A DNA stretch of 64,000 nt. It comes from Cryptomeria japonica (Eukaryota > Streptophyta > Pinopsida > Cupressales > Cupressaceae). Below the pieces are notes generated by a model. That model was not told where the DNA came from. It worked only from the letters and a program-made list of their open reading frames with translations, and did no database searches. The stretch covers positions 652,694,920 through 652,758,919 of the forward strand of contig NC_081405.1 in NCBI RefSeq assembly GCF_030272615.1, read 5' to 3'. Numbering within the stretch: position 1 is the first letter of the stretch; every line of letters begins with the position of its first letter. Position numbers and translations under genes: made by a program. Positions 23,931 through 35,770 of the stretch are shown here, one piece after another.

Positions 23931-25907
23931 CTAACTTGATAGGGGTATGTCCACTCTTCCATCTTTGGGCGCCTTAGAGAGGTTTTCACCCACAGGCACG
24001 TCTTTTATTTTTACTTTTTCATGGTCAGAGAGTGCCTTACAATTTTCACTCAAAGACCTATTCTTTTGATTTTTCACTTTTTCTTTTCTTTTTTCATTTT
24101 GATGACTGGAAGATGGAGTTGACTCCCCAAAATATGTTGTGGAATCCAGGTCAATAGCAAATCCCGCCTTATGATCACCTTGTGGTATGCCTTCCCGTAA
24201 TCCAAGAAATTCTGCAATTGCTTCGTCATTTTGAAAACAGTCCAATGTGAGTGGTTCTTGTTGGTCACGTTGGATAAGCTGGGAATAGATGAGGGGCATG
24301 TCATCATTAGTTGTAAGGAGAGAGAGGACTGATATGGTAAAGATGTAAACATCTATAGTATCACTGTCTGAACTGCTGGTATCCGATTCGGAGCTTGGGT
24401 CCCAGAATGACTCTATCCAAGCATTAGGACATGTTTTAGGAAGAGGAGTTATTTCATGTTTGTCTTCCATAGGCAAATTATCAGGGTCAAGGAAAATATT
24501 GTCAAGGGCATAGGAGCTAGAAGAAAAAGAACTCCACTCCCATTCATTGGAATTTGTTTCGGGTCAAGTATCCTCAGATGTTATTTCATCATTAGAGTCA
24601 TGCCCTTTTCTACACATGGGAACTTTGGAAGATGAGGGTCCAATTCGCAACTATACAAAACCTAACCCTAAAGTTGGAGGTCGCATCTTGGGTATAATAG
24701 GTTCTAGCCTTCCATTGTTGTTCAGGCCTAAGCCACTACAGTCGTCATATCCTTTCTTTTGCAGCATAGTAAATCCTTTGCCGTATTGTTCCACTGGCAA
24801 CCTGATAGGTGGGGTCTCAGTTGGATCTTTGTAAAGCCAATCTATGACATCATCATCTAAAGTTTCTTTGTCCAGTTCACCCCATCTTGTAAATGTAGTG
24901 GGAGGCTGATATTGAATAATGACCTTAGGCTCCTTTTGCAATAAATGCGGTTTGCCATATGATTTTGGAGATATTGGTAAATTCCCGATGAGGAATGTTT
25001 GATCCATTGAATATTCTTCGCATCCTTGGTCCTATATCTTCAATTTTCCTTTGACAACATCTAACAATTCATTAGGATCCACATAACTATGTGATTTGGC
25101 CTCTCTATTGACTGGGACTTGCTGCTGAGGGGTATCCTTTAGAGTAGCACAAAATTGAAATGGATTAGGATCTCCTGGAATTGTTATCTCAGTTCCACTG
25201 TAAGGATATTTTAAACATTGATGATAGGTGGATGGAACTGCTTTCATTGCATGGATCCATGGACGGCCAAGGATCATATTATAAGGGAGATCAAGGTCTA
25301 GGACCTGCAAGAAAGTGTTTTTTGTCACTGGACTGACTCTGATAGGCAATGTAATTATCCCTTTGGATGGGCGCTCAACATCATCATATGCTTTGATTGT
25401 TATTCTTTTGGAAGCATCAATGTCATTTTCTGTATATCCAAGGCCAATAACTACTCTCAAGGTACAAATATTAAGACCCGCTCCGCCATCTATCAAGACT
25501 TGTTGGATTTTGCAATTATGGACAAAGACTTCAAGGTGTAAAGGATCATTATGAGGGAGCTTATCAAGTGAGATATCATTATCAGAAAATGCGACATTTT
25601 GGGAAACAGCTAGATGTCCAATTCGGGCTTGAAACTGGTCAACATCAATATCTGTCAGGACAGTGGACTCAATTAAAGCTTTATCCAGGACTGCATGATG
25701 CATGGGAGACATTTTCAACAACTCAAGGATTGATATTTGTGCAGGTGTCTTTCCTAGATGATCCAAGAGATTATACTGGCTTGCAGGAGTTGGTTTGGAA
25801 GGAGTTGTAGGAGCTCCTTTCAGGACTATTCTAGATCGATGAGTGGTGACCGCACAAGAGGGATCTTGTCCCTTTATTCTTAGGGTGGAAACATACTCAT
25901 TTGACAC
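23931..25907 (-). pseudogene. Tat aspartic protease, G-patch-like segment and spacer (broken)
   Basis: The protease active-site box reads VLIDGGAGLNICT (about 25465-25510), a normal Asp-Gly-Gly version, followed by YNMILGRPWIHAMKAVPST (about 25220-25275), the conserved C-terminal flank. Downstream, in the same frame, GYDDCSGLGLNNNGRLEP (about 24695-24750) resembles a G-patch, a glycine-rich RNA-binding motif found after the protease in some retroelements. A poorly conserved acidic, Ser-rich spacer (23931-24476) joins this to reverse transcriptase. Stops occur at 25032, 24651, about 24564 and 23931, each in the form expected from a C-to-T change at Gln or Arg codons. Confidence 0.8.
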
Positions 25908-25958
25908 TCTGAAACAGTTGATGACATTGTTATAACCAGTATTCGCATAATTTGTTGT

Positions 25959-28814
25959 TTAGGTAGAGTTGAAAGAAGATGCTTTACCCTTGTCATGATC
26001 AAGCAAAGGAGTTTTGAAAATAGTATGATCAGTGTTAGAGGTCGCATGGGGTGGATCTACCTCAATTACTCCTTGCTCTAATAAATCTTGAATCATATGT
26101 TTCAATTGAAAACATGATGCAGTTTTATGTCCTTTGGACTGATGATACTCATAGTATGCATTATCATTCCACCAATGCGGTTTTACCACTGGTTCTGCCT
26201 TGATATCTGGTAGCTTAATAAATTTTGCTTGTATTAATTGCTTCATTACTGACTCAATAGGCTCTCCCAATGGCATAAATTGTTGAGGAGGCCCATCCCG
26301 CAATCAGAAAGGTTTGCGTTGTTGGTTTTGTTGTTGGCCTTGTTGTTGATTATGTTGTTGAGTGTATGGTTGAGCATGCTGTTGGTATTGCGGTTGTCGA
26401 GTAACATTGCTCACTGGTGTTTGATTTTGTTCCATAGTTGACATATTAGGAACACTCAATTTTTTAATTGTGAATGGGGGTTGATTTGCATTCACCGCTC
26501 TTGCATCAACAACACCATCATTAGTGACATTCTTATTTTTATACCAAAATCTATTTCTGTCCCCTAAATAATTTGTGTTGTCACTGTCTTTATTGAGCTT
26601 GATAATTCCTTTAGCTACAAGAGCCATTTCAATGCTCATTCCTTTCTTGATGAGTTTCTCAATAGTATTGGGACTTTTCAATTTTAGTTCATACATCATT
26701 TCTGGGACCAAATTTTGGATAAATAGATTCACTTGTTGTTCTTCAGGTATATCTAGGGAAGAACGACTATACAAGCTTTGCCATCGTTGCAAGAAAGTCA
26801 CTAATGGTTCACCTTGATTTTGCTTGGTGTTGCATAAATCTGACATGGTCACATCACTGTCGATGTTGAACACGAAATGAGATAAAAACTTTTGAGCCAA
26901 TTCCGACCAAGTCTTTATATTTCCTGGCAGATGTGAATACCAATCCATGGCTTGTCCCGTGAGACTTCGTGCAAATAAGCGCATTAAATATGTTTCCTCA
27001 TAACTCACTTCAGTACATGCCACGAAAAATGCTCGAATGTGATCTTTTGGATTGCCATTCCCTTTATATTTCTCAAAATTAGGTGCCTCAAAATGCTTAG
27101 GGAATGGAGGCATGTATACACTCTTGTCAAATGGATTAGGACATAAATCTTGATCTGTATACAACTTCTTTGTTCCTTTAGTTTCCAATGCATCAACTTT
27201 TCGTTGCAACTTCTCAAGTTGTTGCGCAATTGTATCAGATTTTGGGGGTCCATCATTAATCCTGATGGGTACTCTTTGTCGATACATCGTATTTCCGATC
27301 GGTTGTTGATGCTCTGAAATGGCCGTTTTTGGTGTCTCCAGCATATAATGTTCTTGGTACATCTCTTGTTCTTGTGGTTTTGCTATGCCTTGATATCGAC
27401 CTTGTTGTTGTGCTTCTTGTAGCCTAGGTTGATATTGCAATTGAGTATGTTGTTGATATTGCACAGGCGCCAATTGCGGTTGTGAAGTAGGATAGCTTGT
27501 TTGCCTTGGCACATATTGAGGCACATGTTGTTGATGCTGACGAATCGGAATTTGTTGACTTTGTGCTAATTGTTGTCGCGGTGTGTATCCCATCATTTGT
27601 AAAAAACTTTGTTTAGGTGGTTTTCGTTGCTTCTCCTTAAGATGGGGTATAACACTTGCATTAACTTGTTGTGTTGTTTTTCCAATCCATTGTGATGGTT
27701 GCAAGTTTGCATTAACTTGTAATGGTGTCGAAGGCACTGCAATTTGTTGTCGAATGTGAAATTGTTATTGTTGCACATTGCTTGTTTGCACATTCGATTG
27801 TACCTTTTGTGTATTACTCAATTGTTGCAACAATTGTTGGTGCAAACCACTATCCATAGCTCTTTGTGTCGCCATTATCGAAGGATTTGTCGCAATAGTG
27901 TTTGGCAAATATATTGAACTTAACGGGACATAAGAACTTTGTTGCATCATGGAATTGTTTTGGACATTGGTGATATCAGGCATTCCAGTTGTGAAGCTTT
28001 CCTGAATCTTAGATTTTGATCCAACTTTATGCATATAAGGAACTACTTCTTGTTGAGGGATAGTTGTCAATATTTATGTGGTCTTTATTTGATCATGTGT
28101 TATAGGTGTTGTGTTGAATAATGGATTATTTATTGTCTCAAATGGTGACTTTTGAGGAATAGTCAATGTCAATGCCTTTGAAACACGTTTGCTCATCAAG
28201 GTAGGTTGAGTTGCTTGTTGTGCATTTTCTTCATTTGGATGCAGAGAGAAACTTAACAACTCACCGCCTTGTTGTTCTTGCACATTGATTTGCTCACTTG
28301 AAGAGGTCACATTACTCATCATGTTAAGATACTTTTGTGGAAACATCTTAAAGACCTTGTTCAAGAACTTATCCATCTTTTTTGTTATCTTTGGATCTTG
28401 AAGGAACATGTCAACATCATCAGAAGCATCGGAATCGGATGAAGAATCTGGTTGGATATTTGGATTCGTTTCTTGGTGAATGCCTTGATCTGAACCAAAT
28501 CCTTGTGAGAGGGTTTGTTCTTCATACAATGTTTGTATTTCATGTTGCAAGTTTGGTTGATTCCAATTGAAAGGTGCATTTCCTCTTGGAGTTGGTGGAA
28601 CACTCCCATGTCCTGGTTTCATAGGTACAAACACTGGTTCATATAATGGGGGTGGTCCAAGTCGAACCATTCCATATGGTGGTAGTGATGTGTTTGATGA
28701 ACCTTCAATTTGTACTGTTTGACTGGTTTGAAATTGTGAATTTGATATGTTGTCAATGGGTTGATACGTTGGTTCACCCATCTTTTTAGATTTTGATCTT
28801 GTTTCAACAGGCAT
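25959..28814 (-). pseudogene. Tat gag with Gln-rich N-terminal extension (broken)
   Basis: The frame starts MPVETRSKSKKMG at 28814 and stays in phase through three stops (28074, 27765, 26304). The first 450 codons are Gln/Pro/Ser-rich without known domains. The capsid-type gag core is at about 27110-26800: FEKYKGNGNPKDHIRAFFVA, then LTGQAMDWYSHLPGNIKTW and a block ending EQQVNLFIQNLVPEM. The C-terminal segment (25959-26303) has YYEYHQSKGHKTASCFQLK, matching the Cys/His knuckle position of Tat gags but with the first Cys replaced by Tyr. The long Gln-rich N-terminal part may correspond to the extra ORF1 seen upstream of gag in Ogre-like elements, here fused in frame. Confidence 0.82.
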
Positions 28815-29766
28815 GTCACTTATGCAAATGCAATATTTTTGGAATTTTTCAAAGACAATATATGATATGCAACTAAATGCAAACTAAATGAATGAGAATG
28901 CAATCTATGGCGAGAATGCAACCTATGTTTTTGGTTGTTTTTCGAGATTTTGACAAACTTTTTGGAATGCAAATCTAAAAGAGACCCTTAGGAAAATGAA
29001 ATGATGTCTAGACCTCAAAGGACAAAAGGACCAAGTGACAAAAGGACAAATGACAAAGTCTCCCCTATATGCTTGGATACTAAGCTAGGTTTGACCAAAT
29101 GACAATAATGACATAAAAAGAAAAGGTTTGACAAGGTCTAGACTTCTTAACAATGACTTAGGGTTTATCAAAGATTTGGATTACTCAAGTATGACAAAAC
29201 CTAGTTTTTGAGACTATATGCAAAGGGACAATTACTATGCAAATGACCTTAATATGATATGATAATAACCTAAACCTAATGAAGAGACTTAGGGTATGCA
29301 AAGTATGACAATGATATTACTCTAATGCAAGAGGACACATGCAAATGGATGACCCTTATTGATATGCAAAGGAGTATGACTTAGGTGAAACCTAACCTTG
29401 GTACTTGACAATGAACTTTGCAAAATGCAACCTAGGATGAACCTAAATGTAAGTGACATGAATGTTAAGACAAGATTTTGAACAATGTTTGATAACCATG
29501 TTTGAAGGTGTATTGAACTTTGTTGGATGAAATGCTCTTATGTTTAACCTTGTTTTGAATCAATTTGTCTTGTTTTTGAAATGATATGCAATTCAACTTT
29601 TGACAAACAAAGAAGACAAGATATTTCAACTTAGACTCAATACAATCATGCTCATTCACATATTTCTTATGGTAGGCAAGGACATTAGGTACTTGAGAAT
29701 TAGACTTGTTATGGGATTCAAGGAGAATACATAGATGCTTGACCCCACGGGCTCCCCTCCACGACA
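28815..29766 (-). other. Tat element leader, gag-proximal part
   Basis: Untranslated leader between the primer site and gag; it resumes at 35771-36867 on the other side of the Copia insertion. It is rich in GACAAAATGACAAATG-like repeats and contains no ORF of note. Confidence 0.6.
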
Positions 29767-29771
29767 CTCAC

Positions 29772-30656
29772 TGTAAGGAAGTTAAGTAGTGGAAACAACT
29801 TCCTACACTAACCTTGAGAGGAGGGTAATGCAAAACTTTTTCAGATCATTACAACAGTTACAGAAAATAGAAATAGATATAATAGCATTCATACCACAAC
29901 ACAATGATTTACGTGGGGAAAACCCTTTCGGGAGAAAAACCCCACCCTCCAAAAGCAGCTCAATATTTTATTCAGCAATCAAAAACAGATTACAAAATAC
30001 TTGCAGAGCAAGCTCTTCGCAGGAGTAGCACTAAACAGAGATTCAGAGGCAACTCAATAGCCATAGGACTCTTACACACAACCTCTATCTCACACACCTC
30101 ATAAATAGGAGATACAATACAAGAAACCGTCAAACGGTATTACAAAACCATGGGCTAAAACCACCCAATAAGGTGTAGCCGACCTTATCTCCCTTCTATG
30201 ACATGTTAAAGCACACATCAACACGTTTCGCTCCCTTTTACAGCTCATTTATGTATCCGATACAAATTATTTTTCCTATTTCAGGAGTACAAACTTCCGG
30301 AGGCCATAACTTGAGAACCGGGTGTCCGATTGACGAACCGTTTGAAGCGCCGGAAAGCTCGCGAAGTGCTCTATCACCTCGTAACCCGCTTCGCCGGTTA
30401 CGGAAACTTTTTAGGGCATTTCGGAGCCTCTAAATTCCCCAAAATTAAGTTTAAACATTTTATTGCACCCCTCCAAGACGAAAACTTTAATATCTTCAAA
30501 ACTAGCTGTGACCTTGCGACGCAACTTTACCGGAATGCTTATCTAGCCGACCAGAAGCTTCAGGGAGAGTTTCGCACCATTTCGTGCTCAAATAAAAACT
30601 TACTATAAATAGTAACCTCGCATAAATGCAAGGTTGAGACACCATTTTTCCCAACA
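29772..30656 (-). repeat. 3' LTR of the Copia element
   Basis: Begins TGTAAGGAAG and ends CCAACA on the plus strand; pairs with 34881-35765. The short ORFs in it recur in the other LTR and are shadows. Confidence 0.96.
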
Positions 30657-30667
30657 AATCTCCCACT
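30657..30667 (-). other. Copia polypurine tract
   Basis: AGTGGGAGATT on the minus strand directly precedes the 3' LTR. Confidence 0.85.
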
Positions 30668-30712
30668 TGTCGAACACCTTGCATGAGCGGAAGGGAATGT
30701 CAACACAATGAA

Positions 30713-33700
30713 TCAATTGCTAGGGCCCATAAGGCCCATAGACTCTGAACACCATCTGAACTTCTCTGTGCTCACAGCCTTAGTTAAAGCATCTGCAACA
30801 TTCATCAAAGTGTCCACCTTAACCAGCTTCACCCTACCATCTTCGACCATATCTCTAACAAAATGATACTGAACATCAATATGTTTGGTCCGGGCATGAA
30901 ATGTCGGGTTCTTAGCTAGGCTAATTGCACTCTGACTGTCACAGTAAACTGTCACTGTACCTTGTTTTATTCCAATATCCGAACACAGTCTCTTAAGCCA
31001 AATGGCCTCTTTACAAGCATGAGTAGCTGCCATATACTCTGCTTCAGTAGTGGATAAAGCAACCACAGCCTGTCGCTTACTCATCCAACTAATTGCACCA
31101 CCAAACAAAGTAAACACATAAGCACTGGTGGATCTTCTGCTATCAATATCACCTGCCCAATCTGAATCTACATAACCATGGATATCAAGGGAAGTCATGT
31201 CTCCAACTGAATTACCATGATAACACAAAGAATACTCTGAAGTACCCTTCAAATATCTAAAGACTCTTTTGACTGCATCCCAATGAACTCTACCAGGATT
31301 AGACATATATCTAGAAAGTACTCCCACTGCTTGGGCAATATCTGGTCTAGTACAGACCATAGCATACATCAAGCTTCCAACTGCACTCTGGTAAGGCACT
31401 CTGCTCATGTCTTCCATCTCCAATGGGGATGTAGGACAATCTGAAACAGATAGTTTCGTTCCAACTGTAAAAGGAACACTCAATGGTCTACAATTCTGCA
31501 TGTTGAACCTCTGTAACACTGAATTCACATACTTACTCTGGCCTAGCCATAGCTTTCTGTTTGCCCTATCTCTTCTAATTTCCATCCCAAGAATGTGCTT
31601 TGCTACACCAAGATCTTTCATTTCAAATTTAGCAGCGAGCTGAGACTTCAGTTCTGAAATCATACCTTTCCCTTTACCAATGAATAACATATCATCAACA
31701 TACAATGCAATGAATAAGAAATGATCATCATAAGATTTATAATAAACACAGTGATCTGATTTAGAACGTTCAAATCCCAAACTCAACACATATGTATCAA
31801 ATTTCTGGTACCACATCCTAGGACTTTGTTTGAGGCCATACAAAGATTTCTTCAATTTACAGACCAAATTTCTTTTGCCTTTCACCACATAGTGCTCTGG
31901 CTGTGTCATATAAATATCTTCCTCCAAATCACCATGAAGGAAAGCAGTTTTCACATCCATTTGCTCAACCTCTAAATCATAAGCAGTAGCAATAGAAAGC
32001 AAAAATCTAATGGACGTCATTTTTGCAACAGGAGAAAATATCTCACCGTAATCAACACCCTCAACCTGAGAGTAGCCTTTTGCAACCAACCTTGCTTTAT
32101 ACTTCTCAATGCTTCCATCTGAACCAATCTTTTTCTTGAACACCCATTTACAACCAACAGGTTTTCGTCCTTCAGGCAATGGTACAAGATCCCATGTATC
32201 ATTCTTTTTCAATGCTGCCATTTCTTCCTCCATAGCAATCTTCCAGGATTCTGCATCATTCATACCTAATGCCTCTTCTACAGATTTCGGTTCATCCACA
32301 CTAGTATTCAGAGCAAAAATACATCTCCAATCATCAGGTGAATACCTTTCAGGTGGTTGTCTATGTCTTGTAGACCTTCGAACAAGCTGAGTTGGAGGTT
32401 CTTCCTCCTCTTCTGAAGATTCAGAGCTAGACGAGCTCTCCTCAAATTCTTGCCTATCTAGGGGTCTTGATTCAACTCTTTCAGGTGTAGAAGGAAGTTG
32501 AATCACATCTTCTTTTTTAGTCTGCTCTGGCTGCAATGTAATAGAAGGAGACTTAATTTCTCTAAAAATAACACTTCTACTGTGAATTACCTTTTGTGCA
32601 ACAGGGTCCCAAAGCTTGTATCCTTTCACACCATAACTATACCCGATGAAGATACATTTCACAGCCTTGTTCTCCAACTTTGTTCGCTTCTCCTTTGGCA
32701 CATGTGCATATGCCTCGCAACCAAAAACTCTAAGATGTCTCAATGAAGGCTTGTGACCTGACCATGCTTCCATAGGCGTTTTATCAACAAGAGCTGATGT
32801 AGGAGACCTGTTAATCAGGTAGCAAGCAGTGGCAACAGCTTCAGCCCAAAACTTTTGTTCGAGACCAGCACCACTCAACATACTCCTAGCCTTCTCCATC
32901 AGTGTCCTGTTCATTCTTTCTGCAACTCCATTCTGTTGTGGAGAATACGGAGTTGTCTTCTGCCTGTTAATTCCACAGTCTTTACAGAATCTATCAAAAT
33001 CATTAGAGCAAAACTCACCGCCATTATCAGTTCTCAAACATTTTATTTTCTTTCCAGTCTGCAACTCAACCATTGCTTTAAATTCTTTAAAACGACTAAA
33101 AACTTCAGATTTACTCTTGAGAAAATAAACCCATGTCCTTCTACTAAAATCATCAATAAATGAAACATAATATGTGGATTTTCCAATCGAAAAGACATCT
33201 ACTGGACCAAACACATCAGAATGGATAAGATCCAAAACACCACAAGTTTTATGAGAACTCGAGTAAAACTGAACGCGGTTTTGTTTTCCATAAATGCAAT
33301 GCTCACATAAATCAAAGTCAAGGTTACAGTCATTCAAACCTTCAACAAGGTTTTTATTTTTCAAGGTCCTTAGACCCTTTTCTCCAATGTGGCCAAGTCT
33401 CTGGTGCCATAACATAGTCTTCTCTGCAGGTAACTTTGCTTCAGACGAAAGAGCACCCTTAGGTACCCAAAAACCATTTCCATCTGCTGAAGGTGAAACC
33501 TTCAAATCTTCCAGTGAAGTATCCGCAGATTTACTTTTTATAGAAGTGCTATTACACTCAACAGTGTATGCTTCAAGCTTATACAAAGTGCCAAACCTGA
33601 CACCTCTAGCAACTACCATAGCACCCTTAATCATCTTACATCCTGCTTCAGAAAAGACTACCTGCACACCTGCATCTATCAGTTTGCTCACAGATAACAG

Positions 33701-34756
33701 GTTTCGTTTTAATCCAGGGATATGCAGCACACCATTAATCCTTTTTATTCTACCATCAGAAAACCTGATTCTAACTTTACCTCGACCAACAATGTCTAGT
33801 TGTGAATCATCACCCAAGTACACCTTACCTCCATTAAATCCTTCATATTCAGAAAACCAATCTCTATTGGAAGTCATATGAAAAGATGCACCTGAGTCAA
33901 TTAGCCAGGCATCATTACCTGCATGAGTCGCCAAAGCCGCAATAAATGCATCGCCATCTTCCTTGTCGGACTCAGAATCAGAATCGAACTTTTTCTTTTT
34001 CTTCTTCTTTTCTTCTTTGCAGTCCTTACGGATGTGACCCGGTTTACCGCAATTCCAGCAAATGACTTTGGACTTTCCAGGAGATTTCGATCTCCCTTTG
34101 GATTTGGACTTGCCGCGCTTCTCATTCTTCTTGCCTTTCTCCTTAGGTCTTCCACGAACGGTTAGGGCTTCCTTTGAACTGATGGATACCTTCCTTCGCA
34201 TCTCTTCACCGAGTAGGGCACCCACCACATCTTCAGATTTCAAAACAACAGAAGTACTACCGATAGCCATAACAAGAGAATCCCACGAATCAGGCAAAGA
34301 ACAAAGCAAGATCTGACATTTCTCCTCCTCGTCCATCTTAACACCGACGGATACTAATTGAGCCACAATCATATTGAATGCTTCTAGGTGGTCTGCAATT
34401 CGTCCACCCTCTTCCATCTTCAAGGAATACAATTTCTTTCTTAAGAAAATTTGATTTAATAAAGATTTCACTTGATACATCTCACCAAGCTTAGTCCATA
34501 GCTTCTTTGCAGAGTTCTCTTCATGGACATTGATTAGAACAGAGTCTGCCAGGCACAGTCTGATTAGACCCTTGGCTTTTCGGTCCATAACATCATACTG
34601 AGCTGCCGCAGTAGGATCTGAGGGCCTTTGGACATTCGCATCAACAGCATCCCAAAGATCTCGATCTATTAACAGATCTTCCATCTTCAGCTTCCACATC
34701 TCAAAATTACTTCCATTAAATTTCTCCACCTCTATTCTCCCTGACGAACTCGCCAT
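30713..34756 (-). CDS. Copia gag-pol polyprotein
   Basis: A single 1347-residue ORF encodes the whole retrotransposon polyprotein. Gag occupies about residues 1-230, and the zinc knuckle CWNCGKPGHIRKDC is at about 233-246. The protease active site AWLIDSGASFHMT follows at about 282. Integrase has its His/Cys zinc site (WHQRLGHIG to LCEHCIYGKQ), then a DDE core with SDVFGP, LRTDNGGEF and PQQNGVAERMNR. Reverse transcriptase covers about 870-1120, with CKWVFKKKIGSDG, VKTAFLHGDLEEDIYM and the catalytic ALYVDDMLFIGKG. RNase H has GYVDSDWAGD, LSTTEAEYMA and CDSQSAISLAKN. The order integrase before reverse transcriptase defines Ty1/Copia. The start ATG lies about 110 bp inside the primer site. No missing key residue was found. 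Confidence 0.96.
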   Translation of the reverse strand: MASSSGRIEVEKFNGSNFEMWKLKMEDLLIDRDLWDAVDANVQRPSDPTAAAQYDVMDRKAKGLIRLCLADSVLINVHEENSAKKLWTKLGEMYQVKSLLNQIFLRKKLYSLKMEEGGRIADHLEAFNMIVAQLVSVGVKMDEEEKCQILLCSLPDSWDSLVMAIGSTSVVLKSEDVVGALLGEEMRRKVSISSKEALTVRGRPKEKGKKNEKRGKSKSKGRSKSPGKSKVICWNCGKPGHIRKDCKEEKKKKKKKFDSDSESDKEDGDAFIAALATHAGNDAWLIDSGASFHMTSNRDWFSEYEGFNGGKVYLGDDSQLDIVGRGKVRIRFSDGRIKRINGVLHIPGLKRNLLSVSKLIDAGVQVVFSEAGCKMIKGAMVVARGVRFGTLYKLEAYTVECNSTSIKSKSADTSLEDLKVSPSADGNGFWVPKGALSSEAKLPAEKTMLWHQRLGHIGEKGLRTLKNKNLVEGLNDCNLDFDLCEHCIYGKQNRVQFYSSSHKTCGVLDLIHSDVFGPVDVFSIGKSTYYVSFIDDFSRRTWVYFLKSKSEVFSRFKEFKAMVELQTGKKIKCLRTDNGGEFCSNDFDRFCKDCGINRQKTTPYSPQQNGVAERMNRTLMEKARSMLSGAGLEQKFWAEAVATACYLINRSPTSALVDKTPMEAWSGHKPSLRHLRVFGCEAYAHVPKEKRTKLENKAVKCIFIGYSYGVKGYKLWDPVAQKVIHSRSVIFREIKSPSITLQPEQTKKEDVIQLPSTPERVESRPLDRQEFEESSSSSESSEEEEEPPTQLVRRSTRHRQPPERYSPDDWRCIFALNTSVDEPKSVEEALGMNDAESWKIAMEEEMAALKKNDTWDLVPLPEGRKPVGCKWVFKKKIGSDGSIEKYKARLVAKGYSQVEGVDYGEIFSPVAKMTSIRFLLSIATAYDLEVEQMDVKTAFLHGDLEEDIYMTQPEHYVVKGKRNLVCKLKKSLYGLKQSPRMWYQKFDTYVLSLGFERSKSDHCVYYKSYDDHFLFIALYVDDMLFIGKGKGMISELKSQLAAKFEMKDLGVAKHILGMEIRRDRANRKLWLGQSKYVNSVLQRFNMQNCRPLSVPFTVGTKLSVSDCPTSPLEMEDMSRVPYQSAVGSLMYAMVCTRPDIAQAVGVLSRYMSNPGRVHWDAVKRVFRYLKGTSEYSLCYHGNSVGDMTSLDIHGYVDSDWAGDIDSRRSTSAYVFTLFGGAISWMSKRQAVVALSTTEAEYMAATHACKEAIWLKRLCSDIGIKQGTVTVYCDSQSAISLAKNPTFHARTKHIDVQYHFVRDMVEDGRVKLVKVDTLMNVADALTKAVSTEKFRWCSESMGLMGPSN

Positions 34757-34865
34757 CTGGATATTCCTGCAACAGGATCAAAAAGTGTCTTCTGCACAAG
34801 CTCCCACTCAAATCTGGATTAGTTCAAAAAACCCAACTGCCCACAATTGAAACCAAAGGTGATCA

Positions 34866-34878
34866 GGCTCTGATACCA
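34866..34878 (-). other. Copia primer binding site, initiator tRNA-Met
   Basis: GGCTCTGATACCA on the plus strand equals the 3' end of plant initiator tRNA-Met, two bases from the 5' LTR. Confidence 0.92.
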
Positions 34879-34880
34879 CT

Positions 34881-35765
34881 TGTAAGGAAGTTAAGTAGCG
34901 GAAACAACTTCCTACACTAACCTTGAGAGGAGGGTAATGCAAAACTTTTTCAGATCATTACAACAGTTACAGAAAATAGAAATAGATATAATAGCATTCA
35001 TACCACAACACAATGATTTACGTGGGGAAAACCCTTTCGGGAGAAAAACCCCACCCTCCAAAAGCAGCTCAATATTTTATTCAGCAATCAAAAACAGATT
35101 ACAAAATACTTGCAGAGCAAGCTCTTCGCAGGAGTAGCACTAAACAGAGATTCAGAGGCAACTCAATAGCCATAGGACTCTTACACACAACCTCTATCTC
35201 ACACACCTCATAAATAGGAGATACAATACAAGAAACCGTCAAACGGTATTACAAAACCATGGGCTAAAACCACCCAATAAGGTGTAGCCGACCTTATCTC
35301 CCTTCTATGACATGTTAAAGCACACATCAACACGTTTCGCTCCCTTTTACAGCTCATTTATGTATCCGATACAAATTATTTTTCCTATTTCAGGAGTACA
35401 AACTTCCGGAGGCCATAACTTGAGAACCGGGTGTCCGATTGACGAACCGTTTGAAGCGCCAGAAATTTCGCGAAGTGCTCTATCACCTCGTAACCCGCTT
35501 CGCCGGTTACGGAAACTTTTTAGGGCGTTTCGGAGCCTCTAAAGTCCCCAAAATTAAGTTTAAACATTTTATTGCACCCCTCCAAGACGAAAACTTTAAT
35601 ATCTTCAAAACTAGCTGTGACCTTGCGACGCAACTTTACCGGAATGCTTATCTAGCCGACCAGAAGCTTCAGGGAGAGTTTCGCACCATTTCGTGCTCAA
35701 ATAAAAACTTACTATAAATAGTAACCTCGCATAAATGCAAGGTTGAGACACCATTTTTCCCAACA
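34881..35765 (-). repeat. 5' LTR of the Copia element
   Basis: Pairs with 29772-30656, same length, followed by the CTCAC target duplication. Confidence 0.96.
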
Positions 35766-35770
35766 CTCAC

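Larger units (their letters stand above)
29772..35765 (-). mobile_element. Ty1/Copia LTR retrotransposon, Tork/Tnt1-like, apparently intact
   Basis: LTRs of 885 bp (29772-30656 and 34881-35765) differ at about six positions by eye, all substitutions. The 5-bp target duplication is CTCAC (29767-29771 and 35766-35770). On the minus strand the 5' LTR is the right one; the primer site for initiator tRNA-Met (34866-34878) and a purine tract (30657-30667) are present. One uninterrupted gag-pol ORF of 1347 codons has all catalytic motifs. It is inserted in the leader of the Tat element in the same orientation. It has every cis and trans part needed for autonomy that I can check by eye. Confidence 0.96.

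Noticed and set aside
29789-30608. Short plus-strand ORFs repeated at 34937-35717
   Set aside because: They are in the two Copia LTRs, antisense to the element.
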